Assembly (NCBI GenBank): GCA_001953115.1
Contig: LSSL01000584.1
Location: 63,066-81,479, forward strand
Length of the DNA: 18,414 bases
Reading direction: 5' to 3'
Source of the DNA: Smittium mucronatum
Taxonomy: Eukaryota; Kickxellomycota; Harpellomycetes; Harpellales; Legeriomycetaceae
Shown here: positions 1-10,394 of the stretch, piece by piece
How the letters are laid out: every line of letters begins with the position of its first letter
Numbering within the stretch: position 1 is the stretch's first letter
The notes under the pieces: generated by a model
Seen by the model: only the letters and a program-made list of their open reading frames with translations
Databases searched by the model: none
Told to the model about the DNA's origin: nothing
Translations under genes and position numbers: made by a program

Positions 1-3000
1 TAAAATTTTAATGAGTAAAGATCGATTTTTACCGAAGTTCAACATAAATATTTATTTTTTAAATTTAACCGAATTATTAATTAAGTCAACTTCAGTCGTT
101 TTCTTTTCTCACAGCTTACGAAAATTTTTACAGAAAATTCTTTTATTTTTTTCTCAGACAGAGTTTGAAACTTTGAGAAATAAAAATGACCATTTTAAAT
201 CTATTTTAATTTATACTTATATGTTTTATTGAAAAATCTTATCATATATAACTAAATTAAATCTTTTAATATCAAAAAATAGAATTTATTTATAATCTTG
301 AGCCTCAAGTAAAAAAATATTTAAATTTTTGTAATTTAAATCATTTAAAATAATTATGATGCTATTAAAAAAGTGATATTTATAATACACTTTAAAATAA
401 ATAATTTTTTTTTTCATTGGTTGCTGATATATTTTTATCGGTTTTTTTACGTTTTAATGAAAAAGATAATTTTTATAATTTTTTAATTATAATTTTTTGT
501 TCAAATAATAAAAATTGAATTTTTTTAATAAATGGCTATATATAAATTTTATTTATTGGTGTTGTTTTAATTTATTAAATATATTTTTATTATTACAGAA
601 TTTTTTGAATTTTTTTCATCTATATTTTTATTTAAATATATATGCATTTTGAACATATTTCTATTATTTTTAATATATATATTAAATAATTTAATAAGTC
701 TTATACATATATTTGTATATGATTTGGTCCTTATGTGTATTTTATTTGATTTAATCAAAAAAAAAAGTACAGATTAATATTTATTTTATGAAAAAGAAAA
801 TTTTCTAATTAATATGTAGACAAATAGTTTCAACATTTAATTTTATAAAATTATTTAGACAGAATGTTTATAAATATGATTTTTACATATTTCTGATCAA
901 AGAAAAAAAAACTAATAAAATACTGTACTAATATTTCTTAAAATAATTTTAACATTAAAAATTATAAGATTTAGATACATAACATATATATGTTTTTTTA
1001 AATAAAAATTTTAAAAATCAGGCTCGTTTCATTTTTTTAAAGCATTTTTATGGTTTTACTCAATATAGCTTGATCAATACTTTTATATTTAAATGAAAAA
1101 ATGGTTATATCTTTGTTTGTTATCTTAAATTCCATGATGTTCATGATTATAGCTCTAATATTTTCAATAACCTCTAAATTTATATTTTATTTTTATTTTG
1201 AAAAAATTATCATTTTTAAGTGTTTTTATTGTTATATTTACAAAAAAAAAAAAGTCAAGGTTTATAAAGAATTTTTTCTAAGATATAGTTAAGCTCTGAA
1301 ATTTTTATTTTTGAACAAAAAGGCATTAAAAATTATCGAATTTTTTTTAATTCCAGTTTTTTTTGACACAAGATGAAGGTTCTTTTTTTTTGGATACGCT
1401 ATAATTTTAAAAATTCAAAAATAAAAACTAGATAAATTTAGCTAAAAAATATTTTATTTAAAGTATAAAGTATTTAAACTTATTATGAACTCTCCATTCA
1501 ACAAATTTAAAACTATGAGAATAATAACTCATTATACAGATACTTATATACTGTTCAATATTTTCCGTAAATATTTTCACTTATCCCAACTCGGATCAGC
1601 GTAATCGCGTAAACTTAAAAATTTAAATTTTTTGAATTTTATTCAAATATTTAACATAATTTCTTCAAAAAAAATTCTATAAATAAATCATAATTATTTT
1701 CATTGGAGTATAATTATCGATTCACCGGTTTTTAAAACTAATCTTTTTTTAATTATATATATATTATAATTTACAAAATGTTACCCAAAATAGTAAAATA
1801 AATTGTATATTGTATACTATTTAAACTAAATTACATATACAGTTATTTTTAAATAGCCCATCCAAGCTGTAAAAATATAATTAAACTCTTAATCCGTTTA
1901 AAATTAAAATTTTCTTCTATAAATAGATGGAAATATATTTAAAAAATGTCGAATAAAAAATAATTAGGCAAAGCCAAAGTTCGCAGCGATTTATCTATAT
2001 AAAAATTAGATATTTTTTTAATTGATAAAATAATTTTATACAAAAAATAAACATTTTTATTAGCTCGGATTAAGTCCACACAGGGATCATATCAAAATAA
2101 AACATATATATTAACTTTATTATTTAATATTCTCTAAATTATTATGCTTGTACATATAATTTATATTAAAGTTATATAGTCGATTTTACGATCAGAATTT
2201 TATTCCATTTTTAAAAATTAAAAATCTAGTACCAAATTTAAAATTAAAAGTAAAACTGGGTCTTTAGAAAATTTTCTGAAAATATCATTTTTCAAGCAAT
2301 CACCTTTGAATTCCAAGGAAATTAATAGCTTTATCTAAATAAGTTATTTATGAAATTTAAGAACTTCAATTTTTATTATTATTTTTTAATGATTTTTAAG
2401 TCGTTATTTTGTGGGTTTAAATAATATTTGTATAAAGATGGGGTATATAATTTTATGCAAGCATCATGCAATTGTGATATATTTTTTAGCAATTTTTATT
2501 CTACTTAGATATAATAAGTGTTTATATCGGAAAAATCAATTTTTTATGGAACGGATAATTATTAAAACATGCTTGGGAGTTTGCAGATAATTTGCTAAAG
2601 AAAATTTAAATTTTTAGCAAAAAAAATTCTATAAAATCATAAAATAATAAATGATTTTATTTTCGAGTCGATAAATTGAAAAAATTTTCACTGAGATAAT
2701 ACAAATTATAGATTATGTCATTATTTTTCCAATTAAACAACAAGAAACCCTTTGAGTGATATTTCTTTTCGGATAAACGATGAAGGTTTATAAATAAATA
2801 TTATAGCAAAAAATAAAAGATGTATAAATTTTTGATAAATAGTTTATTAATTATTAAAAAGTATTTTTTTGATAAATATAGATTAAATATATGAGATATT
2901 ATTTTCAAACCCAAATAAATTTTTACTTTATAAAAAATTAAACGCAATAAAATTTAATTATAGCCACCACAAAAAAAAAAGGAAAATCATAATAGATATA

Positions 3001-4375
3001 ATAAAATTTTAACGTTTTCCCGATAAAAAATCACCTTTTTAATTCAAAATTTTGATTTACTAACTTACTGAAAATTTTATGTTGATTGTTTATAAATTAA
3101 GATGATGATAATAGTTTAAAATTAAAGTTTCTTAATATCAAAGAGAATATCAGATATATGGAAGCTTTTTAATTTTTATATTAAGAATTAACTTTTATCG
3201 TTTCAGGTAAAAGTATTAAGAAGATTTGGCAATTTTGAAAAGCCAAGCATAACAAAGTGATCCCGATAATTTGCTGTGGCGATCTTTAAATTGAATTTTA
3301 GCTAAGCCTAATTAATTTCTACTACAATGTATATTATTATCCAAAACAAAATTAGACATTTTGTACTTTCCTAGGATTCTGAAAATTTACTCAAGACGGT
3401 AAAAAAAAAGCTAGAAGTAGAAATTTAAAGAAATGAATCTGAAAAAAATTATTCGAAATACGGATAGCTAATTATCTTGGATAAAAAAGATATTGAGAAC
3501 TTATATTTTTTTTTAGTATATGATAAGTCGATAAAAATACTCTATAATCACCAATAGGTCTTCTGGAAGTGTTCGGGAACGGGGTATCAACAGGAAAAAT
3601 TATTAAAAAAAAATTATCGAATTTCTATTTATTCCTTAACCAAATCAACAAATTAAAATTAAAATTTTATTACTTTGAAAAGAATACTTAGAAGATTTAG
3701 CGAAATTTAAAAGCCTTCATACTTTATGAATTATTACTTAGATTCAAATTGATATATCGGCAGAGTATCACTACAAAAAAAAGATTCAAAAAATTCATGT
3801 GAATATTTATTTGTAAAAAAAATCTGTTTCATTTTAATAGATGACTAAATTTATTGCGAGGAAAATACCTATCAAATAAAAGGTGAATAAAATTACTTTT
3901 CAAGGATTTTTTCAGTTTTGACCCTCAAAAATAAACAGTATTGGGGGATATATTAGACTTTTTTTTAAACACATATTTGATTTAAATGACTATAAAGCAG
4001 CCAATTAAAGCTAAAATTATACAATACCAGTGTCTAAAAATAAAAATTTGGATAAAAATCACATAATTAACAAATAGATCTACTTATACGGATTCAATAA
4101 CTGTTTTTATATCGCCGGTTGAACCAACATAGCCCAGAAATATCACGAAGAATGATTATTTTTTTAAGCCTTAATAGACGAAGTATTTTCCCTGAAGTTT
4201 TTTCTTCTTATCTTGCAGCAACATTTTAAACTGATTTAAGTGTGGGATGGTAAAAAATGAATGAAGCTAAAATTTTTTTATAGCACATGGATTTACCAAA
4301 CTCCATCCGCTGAAAAATAACTGGTAATCAGTAAAAGAAATTAGAAAATCTAGTCTTTTCTAAGTTCATCAATGA
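1..4375. other. AT-rich non-coding stretch, left part
   Basis: No gene is supported here. The DNA is very AT-rich: one sampled 60-base line has 6 G/C bases and another has 11. It is full of A and T tracts and TA runs. Open stretches of about 60-75 codons occur (for example 11-232 and 1101-1292, both starting with ATG), but their translations are the I/F/Y/K/L/N mixtures expected from AT-rich noise and show no domain. The only structure I can point to is a 14-bp inverted repeat at 1302-1315 and 1414-1427. No tRNA, rRNA or transposase signature was seen. Read it as intergenic DNA. Confidence 0.6.
1302..1427. repeat. 14-bp inverted repeat with 98-bp spacer
   Basis: TTTTTATTTTTGAA at 1302-1315 is matched exactly in inverted orientation by TTCAAAAATAAAAA at 1414-1427. 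The spacing would suit the ends of a very small non-autonomous element, but the arms are almost pure A/T and sit in A/T-rich DNA. A chance match is quite possible. No target-site duplication was recognised. Confidence 0.3.
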
Positions 4376-4443
4376 GTTCAAGGCCAAGTGGTGCAAAGTT
4401 CCGAAAATAACTATAAAACGATTTTTCAGAACCTGAAAGTGTA

Positions 4444-4594
4444 TTTTTTTTGTATTACGGGGTTTTATTGCAAAATAAAATTATTTAAAACTATTAAAAA
4501 AAAATATCAAAAAAAGAATAAATATAGAAAAGATTGTTATCCTAACTGCAATGAGCCCCTCTTATGGGATACCCTCTGGATACCTACGGTAAAA
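4444..4594 (+). repeat. Dispersed diverged repeat, copy A
   Basis: This segment starts with a T-run followed by TGTATTACG. It aligns with 18090-18246 in the same orientation. Over the 48 codons at 4451-4594 I count 108 of 144 matching bases (75%), with a single 3-base gap. Read in frame, it gives a Lys/Tyr-rich peptide with the shared order C-I-T, F-Y-C-K-I, K-T-I, Y-R-K, Y-P, C-N and P-T-V-K. About 29 of 48 residues are identical. The frame is open from 4376 to the stop at 4649-4651 but has no ATG start, so it is an exon, a relic or simply a repeat that happens to be open. I do not recognise the family. It could be a fragment of a transposable element or of a duplicated gene. Confidence 0.65.
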
Positions 4595-6234
4595 TATTCT
4601 TATAGTGCGTGTCAAAAGAATAATTTGCTCAGTTGTCAATGGCAATCTTAAATGCAAATCAAAAAAGTTTTAATTAGCTCCATTTAATATACCTTTTGCT
4701 CAACTTTTTCCATTCTAATAAAATTTAAATAAAAAAAAATTAATAATTTTCGTCTTGGAAAATTAAATCTCGGACAAGATCATTATAAAAGTGATTTTCG
4801 CACGTTATTTAAGTAGAATTTTTTTTTGAAAAGTTTAAGCAAATATTAGCAGGACAGTTGAAGCCAAAGATAAAAGAAAATTATTTTAAATATTATTTGT
4901 AAATTGATACGCATTTCAAGTATTTTCACTAATGTTATTTAATAGATTGTATTTAGAAAATACAAACTTCATATTTACAAGCGAATTTATTCCTTGGAAC
5001 AGAAATCAGATAATAAATAGACCTATTTTCTGTAACATACAGCAGACCTAGCCTAAAGATTGGGTACCGTTTTTTTTTATAAAAGAATTATCTATTTCTC
5101 GATTGGACTATCCGATTTAAGCTAAGAAATGAATTATATCCGAATTTGTCTAAAAAAATCCTTTATATTAAAAAAATCACCAAATTCAAAAGGAAAAATA
5201 CTTTATTACAGCAAAAAAGCACACGCTTTTTCTGATAATTATTTTTTCATTTGAAGTTAAAAAGATGATTATTTATATATATTTTTAGATGGGTTGTGGG
5301 GTTTTCTTTTATGGGTCTATAAAATAAAACCTTTAAGAACGTTTACTAGAACTGGTGTCGCTATAACTAAAAAAGATGTGTGATTTTGTCATCCACACAA
5401 TTTTTATCGAAAATAATAATTCAAGAATATATTAAGGTATAAATTTTCCCTCTCAGAGTATGAAAAATACTCATAAGAGTCTTTCCGAAATATATTAAAA
5501 GTATCTAGTGAATTATGTTTAACAATGATTTCTTATTAAGACGAACAGAAAGGTATATAAGATTATATTACTTATATGTAGCCCCAAGGCTTAGATATAC
5601 CAATCTTATTGTTTTTGGATCACTAGAAAGGGGGTTTTTAATTTAGAGGGTAAAAAATCACAATGAAGATAAATAATAGTTATCATATCATTATTAAACG
5701 ATTTTCCTTAACTATGTGTAAATTTGAATATTTAGTCCTTAATATGATTAAAGGGTGATCAGAAGACATGTATATCTTCTATTATTAAAAATAACGATAG
5801 ATGCGAGCTTGCCTTTAATTAATCAAAAAAAAATCTGAGGTTTAGATCGATATATTAAAAATTAATTGGAGTTTTGTGAAATAAAATAAAATGAGGATAT
5901 GCCTTTATTGAATTAATGAGGTTTTCCAATAAGATATCAAACCCTATAAAGGAATATTAGTAAAGATAGTGTATCAAGTAAATATGTAATAAGGTGTTTT
6001 ATTTTCATACTGAAAAATGAGGCGAGCCTTTAAAAGTGTGGTTAATTATTTTAATAAAGTAAATTTATAAGATTATAACCAAGGGTAGGATCAAATAATC
6101 GATGTATCAATGTTTGATCAAAATTTGCAAAAAAAATCTAATTTCTAAATTGGTTGATCAAAAATTACGATTTTTTCGAGTAGTGAGCTCAAGGTAAAAT
6201 CCTAAGATTCATCTAATTTTTCATATAAAAGACG

Positions 6235-6255
6235 TGTGATCACAAAACGTTTTGT
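6235..6255. repeat. Two overlapping perfect palindromes (10 bp and 14 bp)
   Basis: TGTGATCACA at 6235-6244 is a perfect 10-bp palindrome. ACAAAACGTTTTGT at 6242-6255 is a perfect 14-bp palindrome. They share the three bases ACA. Dyad sites of this kind can bind dimeric regulators, but no protein is implied by anything else here, and no function is assigned. Confidence 0.6.
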
Positions 6256-8210
6256 TATTTGAGACGTAAGTATATAATTAGAAATCTATTTTAAATTTAA
6301 ACAAGGATTTTTAAATACTTGAAAGTGATTCACAAGTACTTTCTATATGCAAATCTTTTTCAGTAAATTAGTTAATTATGGGTACAAATATTTTCAGGCA
6401 ATTGTGTAAATTGAAAAAATATAGATCCCATAAAGTTTTCTATCTACAATCTATTTTTTTTTTACTAAAATAGAATTAGGCTAGTTATGATGATTGATTT
6501 GCATTGTTAACAGTATTCAATTTATTTTTTGAATGGTTTTGATCTATTAACTACCCCCCTAATTTTTACATTTTAAAATATGGCTCATAGCATTAATAAC
6601 TGTTTAGTTTTCATTCTTTATGTCGTGAGTTTAAAAAAATGGGTTATTTTGCAGTAGTCGGAAATATTACAGGAGACTATATTTGTAGAATGAACAATTT
6701 TTTACTAAATTCATATTACTTCCTAATTAGGTTAAAAAGATATATTCAGCATCTTGGAAAATAGAATAAATCGATGATTCTTTTTGAAAGCTAGATTCGT
6801 ATCTTAAAATTTTACGATTTTCCTAATTTGGAAATATTTTTAGAACGTAATATATAAAATTATTGGGTAATGCAAAATTGAAATAATAGTATATTTTTTC
6901 CATTGGTAAAATAAGGGGAGATAAATTATATCAATGTGTATTCCCTCACTATTGGATTTCTGGTGATAAATAAGTGCTAGCCAATGGTGTCATTATTAAT
7001 TAAGAATACTGGTTTCAAAAAGAATTTCCTAAGATGCTAGATATTTTTGTTAATCGACGAAAAAAAGACTGGTACCTGTAATATTTATATTTATTATTGG
7101 TAAGTATGCTGATAAATGCCTCCTACGTGAGTTTATGTGGTAATTTAGCCAATGATTTTTGCATCTCATTGCCAATATTGAATCTGATTCCTATTTGTGA
7201 AATTTCAATTTTTCTATTCGATAAATTATGAAATTAACTCAATCTCGCACGTTTTATATTTTGAAATGTATGCATATTCTGAAAATCGGGTGCCATTTTT
7301 GTACATCTGGTTTAGAAAAGTTAACCAAAAAAAGTTCTGCTCTTAGAAAGGATCCAAAAATACACCAACCATAATCATTCATGTTTGTAAATATCAATGT
7401 GTTTTGATTCAAAAATCCTCTTAAGGATATATTAATTAGTTTCTTAACTTAAAGAGTAATATGTTCAATTAAATCCGGAAAAATGATAACTCGGAATGTT
7501 TCAATATATAAAAAAATATCTATTTATCTGTATAAGGGCTCAGAAGCGGTTTGTAGAATTTATATTTTACCCCATTATTCTATATCCACAGATCTAGTAT
7601 ATGTAAAGAATTGATCTATGGTTCACTACCAATTGGTTATTAAAATTGAAATATCTAAATAGTAAATTACTAGCTGGTAATTACAAATCTGCCGTCAGAA
7701 TAACACACTAATCTTCATTTTTTTAAATGGATACATCTGTATTAGGGAATATAAATCGTTAAGCTGAATTTAAGACATAAATTTTTATTTGATATGTGGT
7801 TTTTATAATAACGGGTCCCTCTTTTTATTTAAAAATTCATATGTTAGAACCTAGATTTCCATCTTTGAGTTAGAGCTGTAGTCGATGGTATCAAGAGATT
7901 ATCTATCACCTTTTACTCAGACCAACTCACCTTTTCCATTATCACTAATATTATCAACTCTCAATTGAAAAAAATCAGAATGGTAGTTTAATAAATTTTA
8001 GTGATCATTTACTGCTAATTTGAAAATAATCCTTTTTGAAAATATATTTAATCTGAAAAATACGCTTCGTGTCAATCCTCTTCTGAAATTTGAAACATGT
8101 AATATGTGAAACTATTATTCATAAATACAATTGGCCTTTACGTGTGATGAGACCCGGTCTGGATTGATAAACGTTTAATTGTTTATAATCTGTAGGAAAA
8201 AAAGGGGCAA

Positions 8211-8228
8211 GTGATCATTTTAGATCAC
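8211..8228. repeat. Short inverted repeat GTGATC/GATCAC
   Basis: GTGATC at 8211-8216 and GATCAC at 8223-8228 are perfect inverted arms around a 6-base A/T loop. This is a short dyad only. The T-rich run and strong stem needed for a terminator-like reading are absent. No function is assigned. Confidence 0.4.
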
Positions 8229-8339
8229 AGGGATAATTTATTAAGTTGCGAACATTGGCCATTTTTTACTGGAAAATATATTTGACAACTCAAATTTCCT
8301 ATTTTGGAGATGGAATATATCGGGGGTTTTAAAATAAAT

Positions 8340-8357
8340 AGTAACCAATTGGCTACT
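8340..8357. repeat. 18-bp near-palindrome centred on CCAATTGG
   Basis: The segment reads AGTAACCAATTGGCTACT. It is self-complementary apart from one mismatched pair flanking the perfect CCAATTGG core. A related 10-bp perfect palindrome, ACCAATTGGT, lies at 7628-7637. These may be related binding sites or coincidence. No function is assigned. Confidence 0.4.
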
Positions 8358-8852
8358 CATGAAAAAATAAGTATATGAATTCAATAACACACAGTGATAT
8401 AAAGATGATAAATGTTTGTTTTTGATTTCTAGGAAATGTGCTTACAAATGGACTACACTATATTTTGTTTTCCTTAAGTTTTTATCGCAAAGCCAATTAA
8501 AAGGATGCGATTGTCATAGGTGTAAATGAAATCTAATATGGGTGTCTACTATATCACTCGTACATTTTGAGTTTTTAAAGGACATTTTACCAATCATTTA
8601 ACGTGTTTTTTGTCTTTTTTTATTTGTGAAAAGCTAGCTATAGTGGATATTATTCTGTTTAAAAATAAATTAATCGGCAATTCTCAAATGCTGCTATAAT
8701 AAAAATAAGCACCTTTGAGCTAATGTGGAATTTTTGGTGACATAAGCACTATATCATAGTAATTCAATTGGCGGAAACTATACCAATAATTTTCTGGTAT
8801 TAAATAGGTAGGTTTTTTTAGAGGGGGGAATCGGTTGTCAACAACGCATCCT

Positions 8853-8887
8853 CACTTACCACTTACCACTTACCACTCACTACTGAC
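8853..8887. repeat. Heptamer tandem repeat (CACTTAC)3 plus two degenerate units
   Basis: CACTTAC occurs three times in tandem at 8853-8873. It is followed by CACTCAC (one change, 8874-8880) and TACTGAC (two changes, 8881-8887). On the opposite strand the unit reads GTAAGTG. It is the only clear tandem array with a unit over 3 bp that I noticed in the window. It lies 9 bases before the perfect hairpin at 8897-8918 and shortly after a G6 run at 8823-8828. Confidence 0.8.
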
Positions 8888-8896
8888 ATATGTTAA

Positions 8897-8918
8897 TTTA
8901 AACATATTAATGTTTAAA
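8897..8918. repeat. Perfect 9-bp inverted repeat (hairpin)
   Basis: TTTAAACAT at 8897-8905 and ATGTTTAAA at 8910-8918 are exact inverted arms around the 4-base loop ATTA. The arms contain C and G and are therefore somewhat less likely by chance than pure A/T arms. It could form a small hairpin or be a dyad binding site. It lies just after the heptamer array. Confidence 0.6.
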
Positions 8919-9703
8919 ACTATAATGTAAATGCCATCGAATGGATATGAATTTATGAAAGCTACAATCTCCATTTGCCTAGAACAAATATTTTTTTATG
9001 TTAAGAAAAGTGCAATCGGCGATGGCGGGCCATAAGAGAATATTTGTTTAGGAATTAGCTAAAATATTTATAACTTATTGGATAAAACCGCTATTAATTT
9101 TGAATTATCCAGCTTCAAAAGGTTCATAGTGACTGGGGTTTTTTTTGGTGAAACATAAACACCACATTTCACAAACTAATTTAGGACAAAAAAAACAATT
9201 TTTGTAAGATGCCCTTGAACGAAAACAATTAAAGATTACAGCAACATGCTTTTTTTGTAAACGTGATAAACAAATATTCTTTTGGATTATTGTACTGTGA
9301 ACGGGTTTGAAATTGCGACAGATTTAAATCACCAATGTTATAAGGTATATTTTTCTATCCAATAAAAGCATAAATTAATATTTTTTTACAAGGCTCTATT
9401 TTGAAAAAAAGTGAGCATTTGTAATTCAATTAAGACTAATAAAGAATTGAAAAGGGTACATTTCACAAAGTACACTGCTTTAGGGAAATGATCGACCTAA
9501 GATTTACCTATAGAAATAAATTATAATGTTGATAATAAGGATTGTTTAATGTTATTGGATATCATTAAAGCTTAGCCATGAGTCACTTAGGAAACTAATC
9601 TATGGAGGTGATTAATGGTTACAAATGCCCTTACTTGGAAGTTACATAAAATAAGTTCCCATTTAAAAACGAGATTCGCTTTGACTTGGTTCTTTTTCAG
9701 CGC

Positions 9704-9719
9704 TGTGACACCAGTCACA
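9704..9719. repeat. 6-bp inverted repeat upstream of the homeobox gene
   Basis: TGTGAC at 9704-9709 and GTCACA at 9714-9719 are perfect arms around ACCA. The site is about 680 bases upstream of the start codon at 10395, in a locally G+C-richer patch. It has the shape of a dimeric regulator site. That is inference only. Confidence 0.35.
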
Positions 9720-9812
9720 TCCCATTAAAGAAATATAGCGTGTATATTCAGCCTATCACGAAATATTCCAGTTTTAGCTGATATCATTAAAATAATATGC
9801 GGTAATTTGTAA

Positions 9813-9983
9813 ATAGTGTATCGAGAAAAACTGAGTGAAAAAAATGAAGCGTCAATTAAAGAGAGAGGAATTAGTGTTAGATTCAGCAGTCAATTATTGC
9901 AAGCTAAAATTGAAAATCTTGGTGTCAAATATGACATTACTTTAATAGGTATTATCATATTTAGAAACCACAAGGCTGTGTAG
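9813..9983 (+). other. Coding-like open stretch without ATG, upstream of the homeobox gene
   Basis: The frame is open for 56 codons from just after a TAA at 9810-9812 to the TAG at 9981-9983. It contains no ATG. The middle of the translation looks more protein-like than most of the surrounding DNA: a charged, helix-prone stretch (EKLSEKNEASIKERG) is followed by ISVRFSSQLLQAKIENLGV. A GTATTATC that could serve as a splice donor lies near the end. I do not recognise a family. By rough estimate, open runs of this length occur by chance many times in AT-rich DNA of this size. It may be a missed exon, a relic or noise. Confidence 0.2.
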
Positions 9984-10196
9984 GCTTGACTTTATAAATA
10001 ATGATCAAAGTAACTCGTGATTGTAATTCTGCTAAAACTATCCTTCTTTCAAAGTCTTGGAATAGTTGACTGGCTGTATATTCTATATATTCATTTAATA
10101 TTATTATGTCTAATGTTAAGGATACTTTTAATTCCTATTAAGCTACTTTATACGATATCACGAACACTTAGATTATCTTAAAGTTCAAAGAATTGA

Positions 10197-10394
10197 ACAT
10201 CCTCTCTTATCTGGAACCTTTTATATCTGTATATAATTAATCGTAGTTGTATTTATATTTTTCGATTGCTCCTCCTAAACTCACAACATATATGGGAATT
10301 ATCAATTGCATCATATTCCTATTTTCTCAAACCTCAGTTTTCACAATTATTAATATCGACTTTACCCAAGAAACTTCAGCTTTCGTTTTTAAAA
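10197..10394 (+). promoter_or_regulatory. Putative core promoter / 5' leader of the homeobox gene
   Basis: The 120 bases at 10261-10380 contain about 30 C and only 10 G on the + strand, unlike the G-leaning DNA further upstream. They end in the A-rich context AAAAATGAG at the start codon, with A at position -3. A TATATAA lies at 10230-10236, 159 bases before the ATG, but such strings are cheap in AT-rich DNA. The reading frame of the gene stays open from 10197 to the ATG, with no in-frame ATG. A longer N-terminus supplied by an upstream exon is therefore not excluded, although the translation here is hydrophobic and unlike a homeodomain flank. GTTCAA/TTGAAC at 10183-10198 is a small dyad just before it. 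Confidence 0.35.

Larger units (their letters stand above)
4660..9800. other. Long non-coding region upstream of the gene
   Basis: About 5 kb with no supported gene. Stops are frequent in all frames. G+C is higher than in the far left (about 30% in sampled lines at 6961 and 8161). In places the + strand carries far more G than C: by hand count 31 G and 14 C over 5881-6060, and 36 G and 17 C over 8161-8340. Other parts are balanced or C-rich, for example the line at 7921. The region holds four of the seven GGGGTTTT octamers, overlapping palindromes at 6235-6255, inverted repeats at 8211-8228, 8340-8357 and 8897-8918, and a heptamer array at 8853-8887. It could be plain intergenic DNA, an untranslated transcript, or very old decayed sequence. 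The sequence alone does not decide. Confidence 0.5.

Noticed and set aside
11..232. 73-codon ATG-initiated open frame
   Set aside because: Its composition is that of AT-rich noise (F/L/I/K/N), with no domain and no supporting context.
1101..1292. 63-codon ATG frame rich in I, F and K that could look like a membrane peptide
   Set aside because: T-rich DNA always translates into Phe/Ile/Leu runs. There is no other evidence of a gene.
4444..4594. Repeat copy A as a real protein gene starting at GTG 4388
   Set aside because: No ATG and no domain. The only support is the diverged second copy, so it is listed as a repeat.
7628..8357. CCAATTGG palindromes as binding sites of the homeodomain protein itself
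   Set aside because: Q50 homeodomains prefer TAATT-type cores, which occur everywhere in AT-rich DNA, so the match carries no information.
8853..8887. Heptamer array as an internal telomere tract
   Set aside because: The unit GTAAGTG/CACTTAC is not a telomere repeat I know, only three units are perfect, and the sequence continues as ordinary DNA on both sides.
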